From Trema orientale (lineage: Eukaryota > Streptophyta > Magnoliopsida > Rosales > Cannabaceae), in NCBI GenBank assembly GCA_002914845.1, contig JXTC01000066.1, forward strand, positions 183,568 to 247,567: a stretch of 64,000 nt of DNA. The letters are read 5' to 3'. A program made the translations under genes and the position numbers. This document shows positions 11,379 to 22,611 of this stretch, piece after piece (the first letter of the stretch is position 1; each line of letters starts with the position of its first letter). The notes beneath the pieces were generated by a model. That model did no database searches. It was given only the letters and a program-made list of their open reading frames with translations, and was not told where the DNA came from.

Positions 11379-11458
11379 ATTCTCGAAGGAACCATATTAT
11401 CCCTGAAAGGACCAGAATATTCCCGAAGGAACCAGAGTGCCCCCGAAGGAACCATATC
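11379..11458. repeat. 20-bp tandem repeat, four units, inside solo LTR A1
   Basis: Four adjacent 20-bp units start at 11379, 11399, 11419 and 11439, each a variant of ATTCCCGAAGGAACCAGAAT. Confidence 0.75.
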
Positions 11459-12076
11459 ATATATTTAGGCACTGATTCACCACACCCTATTCACCAATAC
11501 TCGTCAGGCAATATAAATACACTTCGTGTTCATGTCTCATGCAAAACTGAATAACAGATACATATTCACAAATTCCATATCCACATATTTCACAAATTTA
11601 CGAAAACAAAGAATTTCTTACATTGCAGGTGTGACGTTACTTACCTCGTTTTCGAGCTTTTCAACTTGTTATTGTAAAATGCACTTGGCTCAAGGTATAG
11701 TTGACATGTTCCTAAATTTAATCATTGACGCATTCTTTTGGTTACAAACCATGAAATGCTAAAAAAATCATTATCTCAATCATGGAAAAATATAATTAAG
11801 CAAGACTCATATTCAAGCACATAAGGGATTGAAAACTCAGTAAATAGGCTAATCCTAATTTAATAACACAAGACTTGACACATACACTTATTTTACTACT
11901 TAATTACTTCTAATTCCTTCTTGGTATAAGTATATAAAAAGAATCCTATAATAACAATAACAAAAAATGCAACAAGCCATTTTAACAGTCATTAAATACA
12001 TATGGGCATAGTCACATTTAAAATCACAAATCACTAATAGCAAGGTTTCAATAAAATGGTCGGATCACAAGGTATT

Positions 12077-12123
12077 TATTACTACTATTATTATTATTAT
12101 TATTATTATTACTACTACTACTT
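12077..12123. repeat. Trinucleotide microsatellite (ATT/ACT)n
   Basis: An uninterrupted run of TTA/ATT triplets flanked by ACT triplets. Confidence 0.8.
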
Positions 12124-13472
12124 TAATAAGCATAGTTGAATAAATGTTATAAATCAAACACCTGTATGAAAACACATATACTACTCAATATCAATAGGCC
12201 TAAATCCGATTAATGAATACACTTATATAACAACTATTACTCAGTTGATGTTAGAATAAAAGAAACTGAGCTTATAGTTGTATGGTAAGAAAAATGTAAC
12301 AGATCAATTATACAAATAAAGCTAAAGACTTATTACTATGACTGTCTCTCTTTTTCAATATATATAGCAGAAACTACTACAGTATCTTAAGGCTAACACT
12401 CAAAATTTAAAATCAAAGACAAAAGGAAAAAAAAAAATTATAATTCAATCAATTAGACATAGAGATAATAGATATTAGCAATATATCAGTTTGTTATTCA
12501 CGGTTTTAATATAAAATACACATGATATAAGTAAATCTAAAGCACATGCATATACTTATGCTTGTTAAAAGAAAATTTCTAATTACATATCAAAAAGTGT
12601 GCAGACAAGATAGATAATCACCCAAGACTTGGATATAACAAGTTTACCTTTTGACTCCTTACAAAACTATATATGTGAGCACTAACTTCATCCTGATATG
12701 GCCCTTTCTTCGTTTTTTTTTCTTTTAATAGGAAGGAACGACTAGAGAAGAAAGAAAATGATCCTCGTAACTTCGATTGAAAGCAATACAACTTTCTTTA
12801 ATGTAAATTTGCCGACTTGACACAGTCGGCTTCTTTGTCTTTTTTTTTTTTTTTAATAATCAAACAGTATAAAATAATAATTTAAGTATCAATTAAATAT
12901 ATTAAATAATTTATTATGGGACAACATAAAATTACAATTAAAAAAATATATATAAAACCACGAAGTGGAGTAAGCAAGTAAACCAAAATAGTTCAACTAA
13001 ACAACTTGATAGCACTAATTGTGGTGCTTACTTACATTACTATATACAAACATTTTTTTTTTTTAAAGGGAAGAATATATGTACGAATATAAGATGTCAA
13101 ACAAACTAGCAATTATGATTTAACATATACTAAGTATCTTTTAAACACTTTTGAACTAAAACGTTCCCAAGCATGTATAAAATCAACAATTTGACCAAAT
13201 AACAATTAATTAAGATAAAACATCAGAATTATAGTTAATTCTAGTACACGTCAACTAGTACCAAGGAGTCTATCTTGAGCATTTCACTGTGAAATTGTCT
13301 TAAAATGTAATAAGGATTAATAATCATAATAATTCAAAATCAAAACTTAAAATAGCATGTAGACATGACAATGATATATAAAAATAATAATGCTATGTAA
13401 TCATGTTATTATTGGCTCTTAGTTATGTGAGGAATTTGGGTGTCAATAGGAAATTCGAGATATCACAAGATA

Positions 13473-14149
13473 CCTCTGAATATAGTGATAGAAATTACAA
13501 AGAAATTCTATTAGTTTTTCAAGAGAGAAATTATCAAGCATAAGTGAATAGTCAATATTCTGTTTGTTGATTTCCTTAGAGAATTAAATGCAGTCACTCT
13601 TGATCTTTTCATGTATAGCATTAAGAGACCACATTATTGTATGACTATACAAGAATAGTTCAGAACATTATTAAGGGTGGAGTCATACACCTGTTATTCA
13701 GGATTCTATAAGAGATATGATATTGATACGTGATTCTACTATGTTGTAATTAGATTTCTTCATACCTCTATTTATGTTTTCTACTGAGTTTTGTTTTATT
13801 GAAAAACAGTTCGTAGATTTTTCACGAAAAATTAAATTTCAAAAATACCAACGGCCATTTTTTCATAATCTTCCAATAGTTAGATATTGTGGGACCTATA
13901 ATGTTTGTGACGTAGATCGAGCCCACATGTAATAAAGCCTGTGAAAGTTATTCCATAAAACTGAGTCATTTTCTTTTGTTGTGGTGTATACATGAAGTTT
14001 CGTAGCTATGGTTCATTGTATTTTCTTTAAAAAAGAAAAACAAATTCCAATGTCCCATAGAACAACAACAAGAGACAATGACACAAAATACTCATCCTCA
14101 ACGGCCTTGACATAGATTCTAGGAAAGGCCCTGTTTGTATAGATCAAAA
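13473..14149. other. Intergenic sequence
   Basis: No gene seen. AT-rich single-copy-looking sequence between solo LTR A1 and a hAT-like MITE. Confidence 0.3.
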
Positions 14150-14386
14150 TAGAGCTGGTAATTCGGGCCGGCCCGTTGCCCGGACTGAGCTCGGCCCGAC
14201 CCCCAAAGTTGGGCTAGAATTAGAAATCTCGTCATGGTCTGTTCATTTTTTTCCCCTTGTTTAGGGCCTATTCTGGGCCCTTGTTGGAAAAGCTGAGCAC
14301 ATTCCAGAGTAAGCCGGCCATTTCGAATAGAGTTTCATTTTTTGTTTTTGATGGGTTGGTCTGACTCACCCATTTTGCCACCTCTA
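14150..14386. mobile_element. hAT-like MITE
   Basis: The ends are TAGAGCTGGTAATTCGGG on the left and, in reverse complement, TAGAGGTGGCAAAATGGG on the right. This is the terminal form of plant hAT MITEs. The 8-bp flanks GATCAAAA and GATTAATG agree at five positions, a decayed TSD. The interior is GC-rich (GGGCCGGCCCG). Confidence 0.6.
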
Positions 14387-14610
14387 GATTAATGTTAACT
14401 AAGATAACTCTAGCAAAGTGCCTATAATCACCTTCAAGATTCACTTTATCTATTTTTATTTGCGGGTGGGGAGTACCAACCCCTGCAATCGATCTATTTT
14501 TATTTTCTTAGGTATTCCCATCCAGATCCATACGTTACATATGCACACAAAACAAGTTTCTACTACTAACTATTACTAATAATAAAAAATAGTAATAAGA
14601 AAAAACATAC

Positions 14611-17324
14611 CTGAATGTGAATGTGGTAGCAATCTCTCTCGTCACAAACATGAAGAGTTGAAGCACTTAGAAGGCTCATGCCTTCATCTTCAATCTTTTG
14701 CAATAGGTTTGAGAAAACATTTTCTCCGTCTCTTCCTCTGCAAATTTGTAAGATCAGCTCACCTTTTTGAACCTCATTCGCCGAAACTGTGAGAGAGACA
14801 ACTTCTGAATGCGTACTCTTTTCTTTGACAAGTGATTGCATGTTTTCAACAACTGATAGCATATTATTTTTCTTGAAAATCAGTTGTTCTATTTCGTTCT
14901 CTAACTCTGGAATGTATTCGAGGACTTTATCGACTATTATTGGAGCATTCCATCTCTTCTGTAAAATTTAGCCGAAAAACTATAATCAGTACATATATTA
15001 AATTAATCTTGAATTCATTTTCTTTTTTGTTGACAAATATGTCAAAGCAATATAGCAAAGAGTGATCATAGTATGCAAACTGTAACAGCCCAAGAACCCC
15101 GCTATCAGATATTGTCCGCTTTGCCACTTGGGACAAACCACCCTCCGCAGCTCACGGTTTTCAAAACGCGTCTGATAGGGAAAGGTATCCACACTCTTAT
15201 AAAGAGTGCTTCGTTCCCTTTTCCAGCCGATGTGGGATTTCACAGTATCAGAGCTGGTTCCCGAGTCGATGGCCAACGGGGACGCTAGACCCTTAAGGGG
15301 GGGATTGTAAAATCCCACATCGGCTGGAAAGGGGAACAAAGCACTCTTTATAAGAGTGTGGATACCTTTCCCTATCAGACGCGTTTTGAAAACCGTGAGC
15401 TGCGGAGGGCGGTTTGTCCCAAGTGGCAAAACGGACAATATCTGATAGCGGGGTTCTTGGGCTATTACACAAACTATCTAAACAAAGACTAACCATGATG
15501 AATTAGAAATTAATAGTAAAACGATCAAGTTAACTTGTTTCAACAAATGAGATGAAGGTAACATCAGAGAATATTGGTAATAGACTACAATGTTTAATGT
15601 GCCCTAAAATTCAAGAATACCATACAACATTATGGTTGATATATTTCTTGACACTCTTGACAGGTGACCTTGTTTAATTAGATTTCGTACTAATCTATGC
15701 TCTGAAAGTCAAATCTCATATGTAAAACTACATTAACTTGAAAAGTTTCATGTAATTAAAAGCTTATAAGTTGATATAGAACCTCACTAGATAGTATTGT
15801 TCTAAGTTAAGTGCCTTGAACAAATCACAAAACATGAAAAACCAAAGAAGATCTTGACATGCATTATTTGATCTTTGATGGTTTAGATACGGGTAGCATT
15901 GAACCAAGGGCACGGTAACAGGCATTGAGATTCATCCTTCGTACTCTCTCCTTTGCATTATGGTCTTGTTTCTTGGAAAGAATTGACCCTTTTCTACATT
16001 CGTTTCCGTTGTCTTCTTTGTTGACTACTTCAAGCTTTTTTTTTTTTTTCCCCCGGTACTGCTCGAATTAGTTGCTATGAAGTTTTCTTGTCCCACAAAC
16101 ATGTTTGAATCCAATGTTCCAGATGTAACGGTAGTGTTATAAGATATTTTGCCTTCTTGTTCAATAAACATGTTTGGGTTAAACGTGTTTGGGTTATCAG
16201 AACAAGGTTCAAGAAAAGTGGAAAAGCTACTTTCTTGATGGTGATGAATGGATGAGTTTTCTAGTAACATTCCATTGTCAATCAAGGTAGACGATTCTTC
16301 CAAGACTGAATTCGTTCCCTGGTCAAGATAAGAGCTAAAACCCGACTCTCTACAAGGATCAATCCCATTCTCTAACAACCATAAATCATCAAAAGCTTCT
16401 AGGCCAGCAGCAAAGGGCAAAGTATCATCTACAAAGACAAGAGTTTTAGTTAGTATAATACCATATATAAGAGGCTAGCTTTAGATATTCTTTGTGATCA
16501 TTTTTTATTGCTCATTAGAAAAGTGATCATATACATATTAGATATTTTGGCCATAATTCTTTCATTCAATTACGATAAAATAAGTATCAAGAAATATTTG
16601 TGCACTGCACAAAATAAATGTGTATTTATATATGTACATATATGTATATTTATTTGTTTACACATTTCAGTAAATGATAGTGAGATGTTTCAAAATTGAT
16701 GCTACAAAATCTTCAACATGGACCGTAGGAAGAGAAAAATATGATGTTTCCTAAAATGGAAGACTAAGAATGTTAAAAAAATGTACTATTTCTCATATCC
16801 TAATTAGACACAAGATCTATTGGTGGCCAAATGAACATCGCGAACTAAAAAGTTACATAAGCACTAAAATAATTTGTTACTATAACAGTCCATTTCATAA
16901 TGTGTAAATCCTCGAAATCTTAAGAGGAAGGTGTGAATTGTCAAATGAACGAACTATCTGTTTACGGACAAATTTTTCTTAAAAAAAATAAATTAAATAA
17001 GAATAAAAAAAGCCAGCGTAATTAAGTTAATTTATCCTATATATGTACATATATGTAATTAAGACATCTAATATTCATGAACTCTTATATCTTTATGTGC
17101 TTAAATTATTTTTCTCTGTATTTTTAATTTTCCAAAAAAATACCAAATCATGAAACCCTACTTTTGTGAGAAAACCTAGAATGAAAACCTGATATTTAAC
17201 CAGATTGGAAAATTAACATATTCCAATCGGAGTATTGCTTTTTAATATGAGAGAGAAAGAGAGAGAGAGAGATGATATCTATCTAGGTTAAGAAGGGATC
17301 AGGAATTGAATGGATACCTCCCAT
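14611..17324 (-). pseudogene. ORG2/ORG3-like bHLH transcription factor, probable pseudogene
   Basis: Three coding exons align to the paralogue at 28864-32466. Exon 1 is a micro-exon (17324-17318, ATG GGA G, donor GTATCC). Exon 2 (16428-15873) carries the acidic N-terminal part (FDDLWLLEN) and the basic region plus helix 1 (HNAKERVRRMNLNACYRALG). Exon 3 (14958-14611, 116 codons) carries helix 2 (PIIVDKVLEYIPELENEIEQL) and an ACT-like C-terminal part (GELILQICRGRDG). This architecture matches subgroup Ib bHLH factors, several of which control iron-deficiency responses; that role here is inference. Two lesions are visible. A run of 14 A residues (16036-16049) puts the bHLH out of frame with the exon-2 start. 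And where the paralogue has AAAG|GTGATCAAG, this copy reads AAAGATCAAAT: three bases including the GT donor are missing at the end of exon 2. A TRIM sits in the intron between exons 2 and 3. A final C-terminal exon was not found. Confidence 0.75.
15081..15469. mobile_element. TRIM retrotransposon with an inverted left LTR
   Basis: Two 164-bp arms, 15081-15244 and 15306-15469, are inverted copies of one TRIM LTR (reads TGTAAAATCCCACATCGG in the right arm and ends GGGCTATTACA). Between them lie a primer-binding-like GTATCAGAGC at 15245-15254 and a polypurine AAGGGGGGGAT just before the right arm. Both are in plus orientation, as in a normal element. A 5-bp TSD, CAAAC, flanks the whole unit (15076-15080 and 15470-15474). 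No coding sequence, as usual for TRIMs. Normal TRIM LTRs are direct repeats, so the left one is flipped. Confidence 0.85.
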
Positions 17325-17389
17325 CGTCAAACTGCTTCCTTAAGGGCAAGTAGTTGTAGGGAAATTAAAGAGACGGAAAGCCTAAGCGC

Positions 17390-17402
17390 TTTTATATATA
17401 TA
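17390..17402 (-). promoter_or_regulatory. TATA box of the first bHLH gene
   Basis: TATATATAAAA on the minus strand, about 65-75 bp upstream of the micro-exon ATG. Directly upstream is ATTTTGACTTAT (17411-17400), also present upstream of the second bHLH gene; it contains a TTGAC W-box core. Confidence 0.6.
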
Positions 17403-17411
17403 AGTCAAAAT

Positions 17412-18406
17412 TGATGTATAGGCTCCTTAGGAGACTTATTTTAATTATCTAATGAGGATTCTGCACATATGTAGACTTATAGACGTTAAGAATGCACTTA
17501 CACACAAAAGTCAACTTATCGAAAATTGGAAAAAGGAAAAAAAAAAAAAAAAAAACAGAGATAAAAAAAAAGAAAAAGAAAAAACCAACAACAACAACAA
17601 CTGCCATGGTGCATAGGAACACATATGGAAAAACATATAAGTCATAATAGGCTATTTATTAGCACCTTTATGACTTGATTTCTCTTACTGTACTTAATTT
17701 ATGTTCATTTCTCATATGTTTGGGCATGCAGTATAAAAGTGTGCTCTCTCCATATCTTTCTACATATATATAACACATTTATGTGGAAAATGTTCAAAGG
17801 AAGTAAAAGAATTTCCTTACTATTTAATTAATGGATTTCGCTTCCTTCGATTCACTTAGCGGAGAGACCAAGAAAAAGAGTGTGAAGAAGCAAAGACCAA
17901 ATATACAAATATATTGTTAGCGATCACTTCACCGCCGGCCTTACAATGTAGTCTACCAGCTGGAGGTTGTGCTCATATAATTTCAATTAGAAATATAAAG
18001 GTGTATTGTAGACTTGTAGTACAACACATACAAAAACAATGCAGGTACGTACGCATACTGCATATTAAATGGAAGAAGTACTAGCTAGCTAGCTTTTCCA
18101 TTTGTAGTACTCTACCACATGTAAGCGCAATTCCCGCGCGTGAAGAATCTTTCCAAGTGTTGTGTTGTATAGGAGTTCAATAAATAATTATTTAAGGATC
18201 ATTAGTAAGAAAACCGGGAAGCACATGTTCGTGCCAGCTTAGCTATGTTTTATTATTGTTATTAACATTTGCTTTTGACATAATCCGAAATAAATTATGA
18301 AGCTTACAAAAAAGCCCTAAACAAAATATTAACCCTTATACCAAATTATTCAGACAGTTTTAATCATAACATACAAATTGGAGAAAATCTGAACTTAAAA
18401 CAGAAA
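17412..18406. other. Upstream region of the first bHLH locus
   Basis: No gene seen. Contains an A-rich run near 17535-17555 and AT-rich sequence. Promoter elements beyond the TATA block cannot be assigned by eye. Confidence 0.3.
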
Positions 18407-19052
18407 GTTATTGTCACGACTGGAAATACAAAACCGTAACTTTTAATAAATTTTTAATTAAAATAGTAATAAACTGTAATTTTTCAAAATTTCATAAAAT
18501 CAAGTACTTAAATATATAAATTTTAAAATCAGGAAACCTTTCAATCGTTTTAATTTCTGAAGAAAAATATTCACTTAAAGTTTAGTGGAATTTTGATCAT
18601 TTTATTTATAAACTTTTATTAAATCATAAATTTTTAGAAAACGTGAGTTTAATTTGAAACTTCAGGTCCAATGTCCAAAATAATATAAATAAAATCAGTT
18701 GTTGTTCTAAATACTTATTTTAGTAACAAAACCATCTTCATACATCCATTTAGTAATTAAACTATACTTAGCTAAATATTTGAATGAAGAAAGGAAATCA
18801 ACAGAATATAAACATCCACGAGAAAATAAAAATAGGATTGCAAGCATAAGCTAAGCAACTTGTCTAACCATCGAGGCCACTACCGTAAATACATAAATAC
18901 CTGAAAGTGGGAGGAAGTAGGGGGGTGAGCACGTGAATGCTCAGTAGAGACTCAATTGCAGGTTTTTAACTAGAATAAAATACTTACTTTTATGGTCCTG
19001 CATGGTTAGTAGATTATTCAAATAGTTTCCAAAAATCCAATGAAAAATATTG

Positions 19053-19224
19053 TCCAAAGGTTTAAATCTTCCAAACTATTGTAAAACATCATCTCAAATC
19101 AAAATCATATTCCAAAGGTTCAAATATTCCAAACCATTGTAAAACATAGTCTCAAAACAAAATCATTGTCCAAAGGTTCAAATATTCCAAACTATTATAA
19201 AACTTCATATCAAATCCAATATAT
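19053..19224. repeat. 58-bp tandem repeat, three units
   Basis: Units start at 19053, 19111 and 19169, each beginning TCCAAAGGTT(T/C)AAAT and containing AAACTATTGTAAAAC. The repeat is internal to solo LTR B. Confidence 0.75.
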
Positions 19225-19825
19225 TTATTCAAGTCAAGTATATAACAGGTAATGCAATCAATGATATGTCCAAGCCACCAAAGACTGGTGACCATAAGTA
19301 TACAATATAGTGTGAGTCACTCAAATAGGTAATCGTACATGTGTACTGTATCCAAGTCATCTGAGTTAGTAACCTTGAGTATGATATGTAGTCTGAGTAT
19401 CCTAGATACGATATTGTAAGTCCGAGTTCCTTGAAAGGGTACCGTAAGTCTGAGTACCCAGTAGGAGTACCATAAGTCCATCAGCCGTGTAGGTGCAATG
19501 AATGCATGCAATATTATATGGATGACAGGAATAAGAGTATGTACCATTTTCTATAAAATCATAATACAGACTATACAGTATTTTTAATCAACCAAGTTCA
19601 GTTCTCAAAACCGAATTCTCATTCAATTCGGATTTTATAAAAATTTCGGCAGCATTCACAAAAACCAATAAAATCCAGTTCCCATAGAGAAGAGTTCAAA
19701 TTAAGATATTTGGCACGCCAACAAGTGTAACATACTTTCTAGGTAGTTTAAATATCAAATCATATTAAAATAGATATAAATCACATTTTTACCAAATATT
19801 TCACAAAATTCCATATTTATTCAAA

Positions 19826-20850
19826 GGCTTTTTATTACAAAAACCTCCTGAACTTAGAACAATTTAGTAGAATTAATCTTAAACTCAATTTTTTAGAGCA
19901 AAACTCCCTGAACTCGTAACAATTTAGTAAAATTAACTTCGAACTCAATTTCTTAGAGAAAAAACTCCCTGAAGTCCCCTAATATTAGTTTTGTTAACCA
20001 AAAAAAAGGTATTTTTATTAGTTTTTTTTTTTTACCGTTAAGTTCTTATTCTCTTCTTTGTGGCTTTTAGGACCTTATTACTATATTTTTAGTTCATATT
20101 AATCTCTTTTAATCTTTTCTATCCAAAATTACTTTCAATTATCATTTGTCCAAAAAGTGGTCATCTTAGCATGGACAAAATTGGAAACAAAGGAAAATTA
20201 TTATTTAAAAAAATAAAAAAATAGTTGGGATTATTGTTTTCGTTTAACACAGAAGTAAGAAATTAGAAAATTTTATTAGATTCTAATATAGATCTATTTT
20301 CATCTAAGTATCCATATACCTCTAAGTATCCATATACCTCTCTTTTAGATATATGAATACTTAGACGAAAGTAGATCCATATTGGAACCTAGTAAAATTT
20401 TTTAATTTCTGACCTCCGTTTTGAATAAAAACGATAACCCTAATTCTTTTTTTATCTTTTTAAATAATAATTTCTCTTTATTTCTAATTTTATTTCTGCT
20501 GAGATAAGTACCTTTTGGGCAGGTGATAGTTAACTACAGTTTTAGATAGAAAAGGTTAAAAGAGATTAATGTGAAATAAAAATATAAGAATGAAGATCTA
20601 AAAGCCACAAATAACAGAATAAGAACTTAATAGTGAAAAAAAAAAGAGAAAGAAACTAACCAGAACACCTTTTTTTTTCCTAACGAAACTAATATTAGGA
20701 GACTTCGGGGGTTGTTGCTCTGAAAAATTGAGAACAAGGTTAATTTTACCTAATTGTTCTAAGTTCAGAGAGTTTTGCTTTAAAAATTTGAGTTTAGGGT
20801 TAATTTTACTTAATTGTTCCGAGTTCAAGAGGTTTTTGTAATAAAAAGCC
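19826..20850. mobile_element. MULE-type foldback element, 1,025 bp hairpin
   Basis: The whole element is one large inverted repeat: GGCTTTTTATTACAAAAACC at the left end is mirrored at the right, and the arms continue for about 500 bp to a centre near 20,340. A perfect 9-bp TSD (TTATTCAAA) flanks it at 19817-19825 and 20851-20859, as expected for Mutator-like elements. No transposase. The minus-strand ORF at 20598-20858 is a by-product of the arm sequence. Confidence 0.85.
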
Positions 20851-21009
20851 TTATTCAAAATTAAATCAATTTAGAATCATGTAATCGACTCACTACCTCA
20901 ATCGAGTGACTAGATAGTGCTACAGTACTACATCATTTAGCAGTCGTTTGGAGGGTCGGAGGTCGTTTTCAAACTCTTGATCGTCCGCTTGAAATGTCGT
21001 TTTTCCAAC

Positions 21010-21605
21010 TGTAGTATCTCGAATTTTCTAATAACACCCAATTCCTTATATAAATTAAGAGCCAATAATAATGTGATTACATAGCATTTTCAATTTATAT
21101 TAGTGTCATGTTTGCATACTACTTTAAGTTTTGATTTTAAAATGATTATTACGGGGATCCCAATCATATGATTATCTGTTCTCTATCATGTGCACTCCGC
21201 ATCTGCATACGTTATTTACTGAGTTTTATACTCACCTATATTCTTATATTGCAGAGGGTATTATTGATATTTGAGATTGGAAGAGGAGCGCCAACTTTCT
21301 AACTATGGCTTACATATATGAGAATTTTGACGCTGTGGTTTTTTGACAGAGGATTTTGTACCTATTTTTGAGTTTGTGTATATTATGTATACTTGTATGA
21401 GAGGCCCACTATATGTATATGTATATACATGTACATTATACTATGCGTAATTATGAGTGGAATTTTTATTTTATTTCTAGAAAGTCTAAAAAAGTTTAAT
21501 TTTCCCTTGTTTTATTAGTTCTAAGTTGAGTAACGTCTCCCGATTGAACTAAATATTTATAGAAATATCCTTATGTACGAGTATGTAGAATTGGGGGATG
21601 TTACA
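21010..21605 (+). mobile_element. Solo LTR, family A, copy A2 (internally deleted)
   Basis: Starts TGTAGTATCTCGAATTTTC and ends GGGGGATGTTACA, with a perfect CCAAC TSD (21005-21009 and 21606-21610). It matches both ends of solo LTR A1 in the opposite orientation but lacks about 2 kb of the middle (join near 21150, GATTATTAC to GGGGATCCC). It lies inside solo LTR B. Confidence 0.85.
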
Positions 21606-22611
21606 CCAACAGAGTCTCGAATGGAGAAACAGACATCACCACTGAATTCTTAGCATCCAAATTAGCTAGGTTAGACATATAGCTTGACCAATTCGGGCTC
21701 GGACCAAAATCCCCCTGTGGCACGCAAAACGAGACAAAATTCGAGCAGTCGGATTTCATTTTATGTGTTGGCCACTAAACATAATCAGTATATATCAAAT
21801 TTTATGTTTTCACGAGTACATCACATATATAAGGTTTATTTTACGACCTAACAGTCGGATTAAAAAATCACAATAAAAAACTAAATAGCTCAAAACTAGT
21901 TAAAATAGCAAAATTCAATATGGGTAATATTGGGTCAAGATATATATACCATAGTGTTTCTCTCATCAAGAGGAATCCGAGAAGCCTAAGATTGGGGCTT
22001 GAGACCACTGGAATTGGCGTCGGAGCTCGAAACACTCCCGCGGCGTTTTTCGACTTTCGCCAGCGATGGGAGGCTCGGGCAGCTCTACAACTCTGGTGAG
22101 CTTCTGCGCAGAGGACGACGAGCAAGTTTCGGGTGGCTGTAATGGTCGTCGAGGGCAGGAGACGCTCAGGTAGGCGACGGCCATGGGTTACAGGTGTCGT
22201 CGGCTGAAGAGAGGAAGGAGAGAGAGAGTGAGCTGAAAGCTTCAGCTTGGCCACATGGCAAATAATAAATGTGCATCAGAATTTGCAAATAAACCCTTTG
22301 TCTGAGAATTCTATCAGTTAAGTCCCTTAAAGTTGCAATTTAGTCCCTAATTCTTGAAAAGTTTTGCACTTAAGTCCAATTTCGAATTTTTTTTATTTTT
22401 TTTTAAATTTTCATTTTCAAGTGGTCAAATGACCAATTTACCCTTAAAAACTTTGGGATTTCACAGTTATATTCAAAATAACATGTATATCGATATAGTG
22501 ACTAATTGTGATCTATTTTCTGCGACAAAATCAAATATCGTTATCGATTAGTAATCATTGCCGACTAAGTTTGAGTAGAGAAATTCCTCAGGCCTATAAT
22601 CATGTGCGACC

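Larger units (their letters stand above)
10784..13467 (-). mobile_element. Solo LTR, family A, copy A1 (gypsy-like)
   Basis: On the minus strand it starts TGTGATATCTCGAATTTCC and ends GAGGTAACA, with a perfect AGATA duplication on both sides. It is therefore a single LTR of 2,684 bp left by LTR-LTR recombination. A shorter copy of the same family lies in the opposite orientation at 21010-21605; both share the first ~150 bp and last ~440 bp. The TG...CA ends, size and the TACTGAGTTTTATACTCAC-type block near the 3' end suggest a Tekay/Del-like chromovirus. No coding sequence. Confidence 0.85.
18412..22465 (-). mobile_element. Solo LTR, family B (Tekay/Del-like), carrying two nested insertions
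   Basis: On the minus strand the LTR begins TGTGAAATCCCAAAG and ends CAGTCGTGACA. The 5-bp TSD GTTAT is exact on both sides (18407-18411 and 22466-22470). The span is 4,054 bp, but a MULE hairpin (19826-20850) and solo LTR A2 (21010-21605) are nested inside it, so the original LTR was about 2.4 kb. The GC-rich stretch at 21960-22250, with a pyrimidine-rich start on the minus strand, looks like the R/leader region of a chromovirus LTR, not a gene. A degenerate 58-bp tandem repeat lies at 19053-19224. Confidence 0.85.

Noticed and set aside
11309..11554. 81-codon ORF with repeated EP/PRRN segments
   Set aside because: The repeat in the peptide is the 20-bp tandem repeat of solo LTR A1, which is non-coding.
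15073..15438. ORFs on both strands in the TRIM
   Set aside because: They are the two inverted LTR arms read in opposite directions; TRIMs do not code.
20598..20858. 86-codon minus-strand ORF
   Set aside because: Lies in one arm of the MULE hairpin.
21868..22254. GC-rich minus-strand ORFs (128 and 72 codons)
   Set aside because: They sit in the R/leader region of a solo LTR; GC content suppresses stops and there are no domains.
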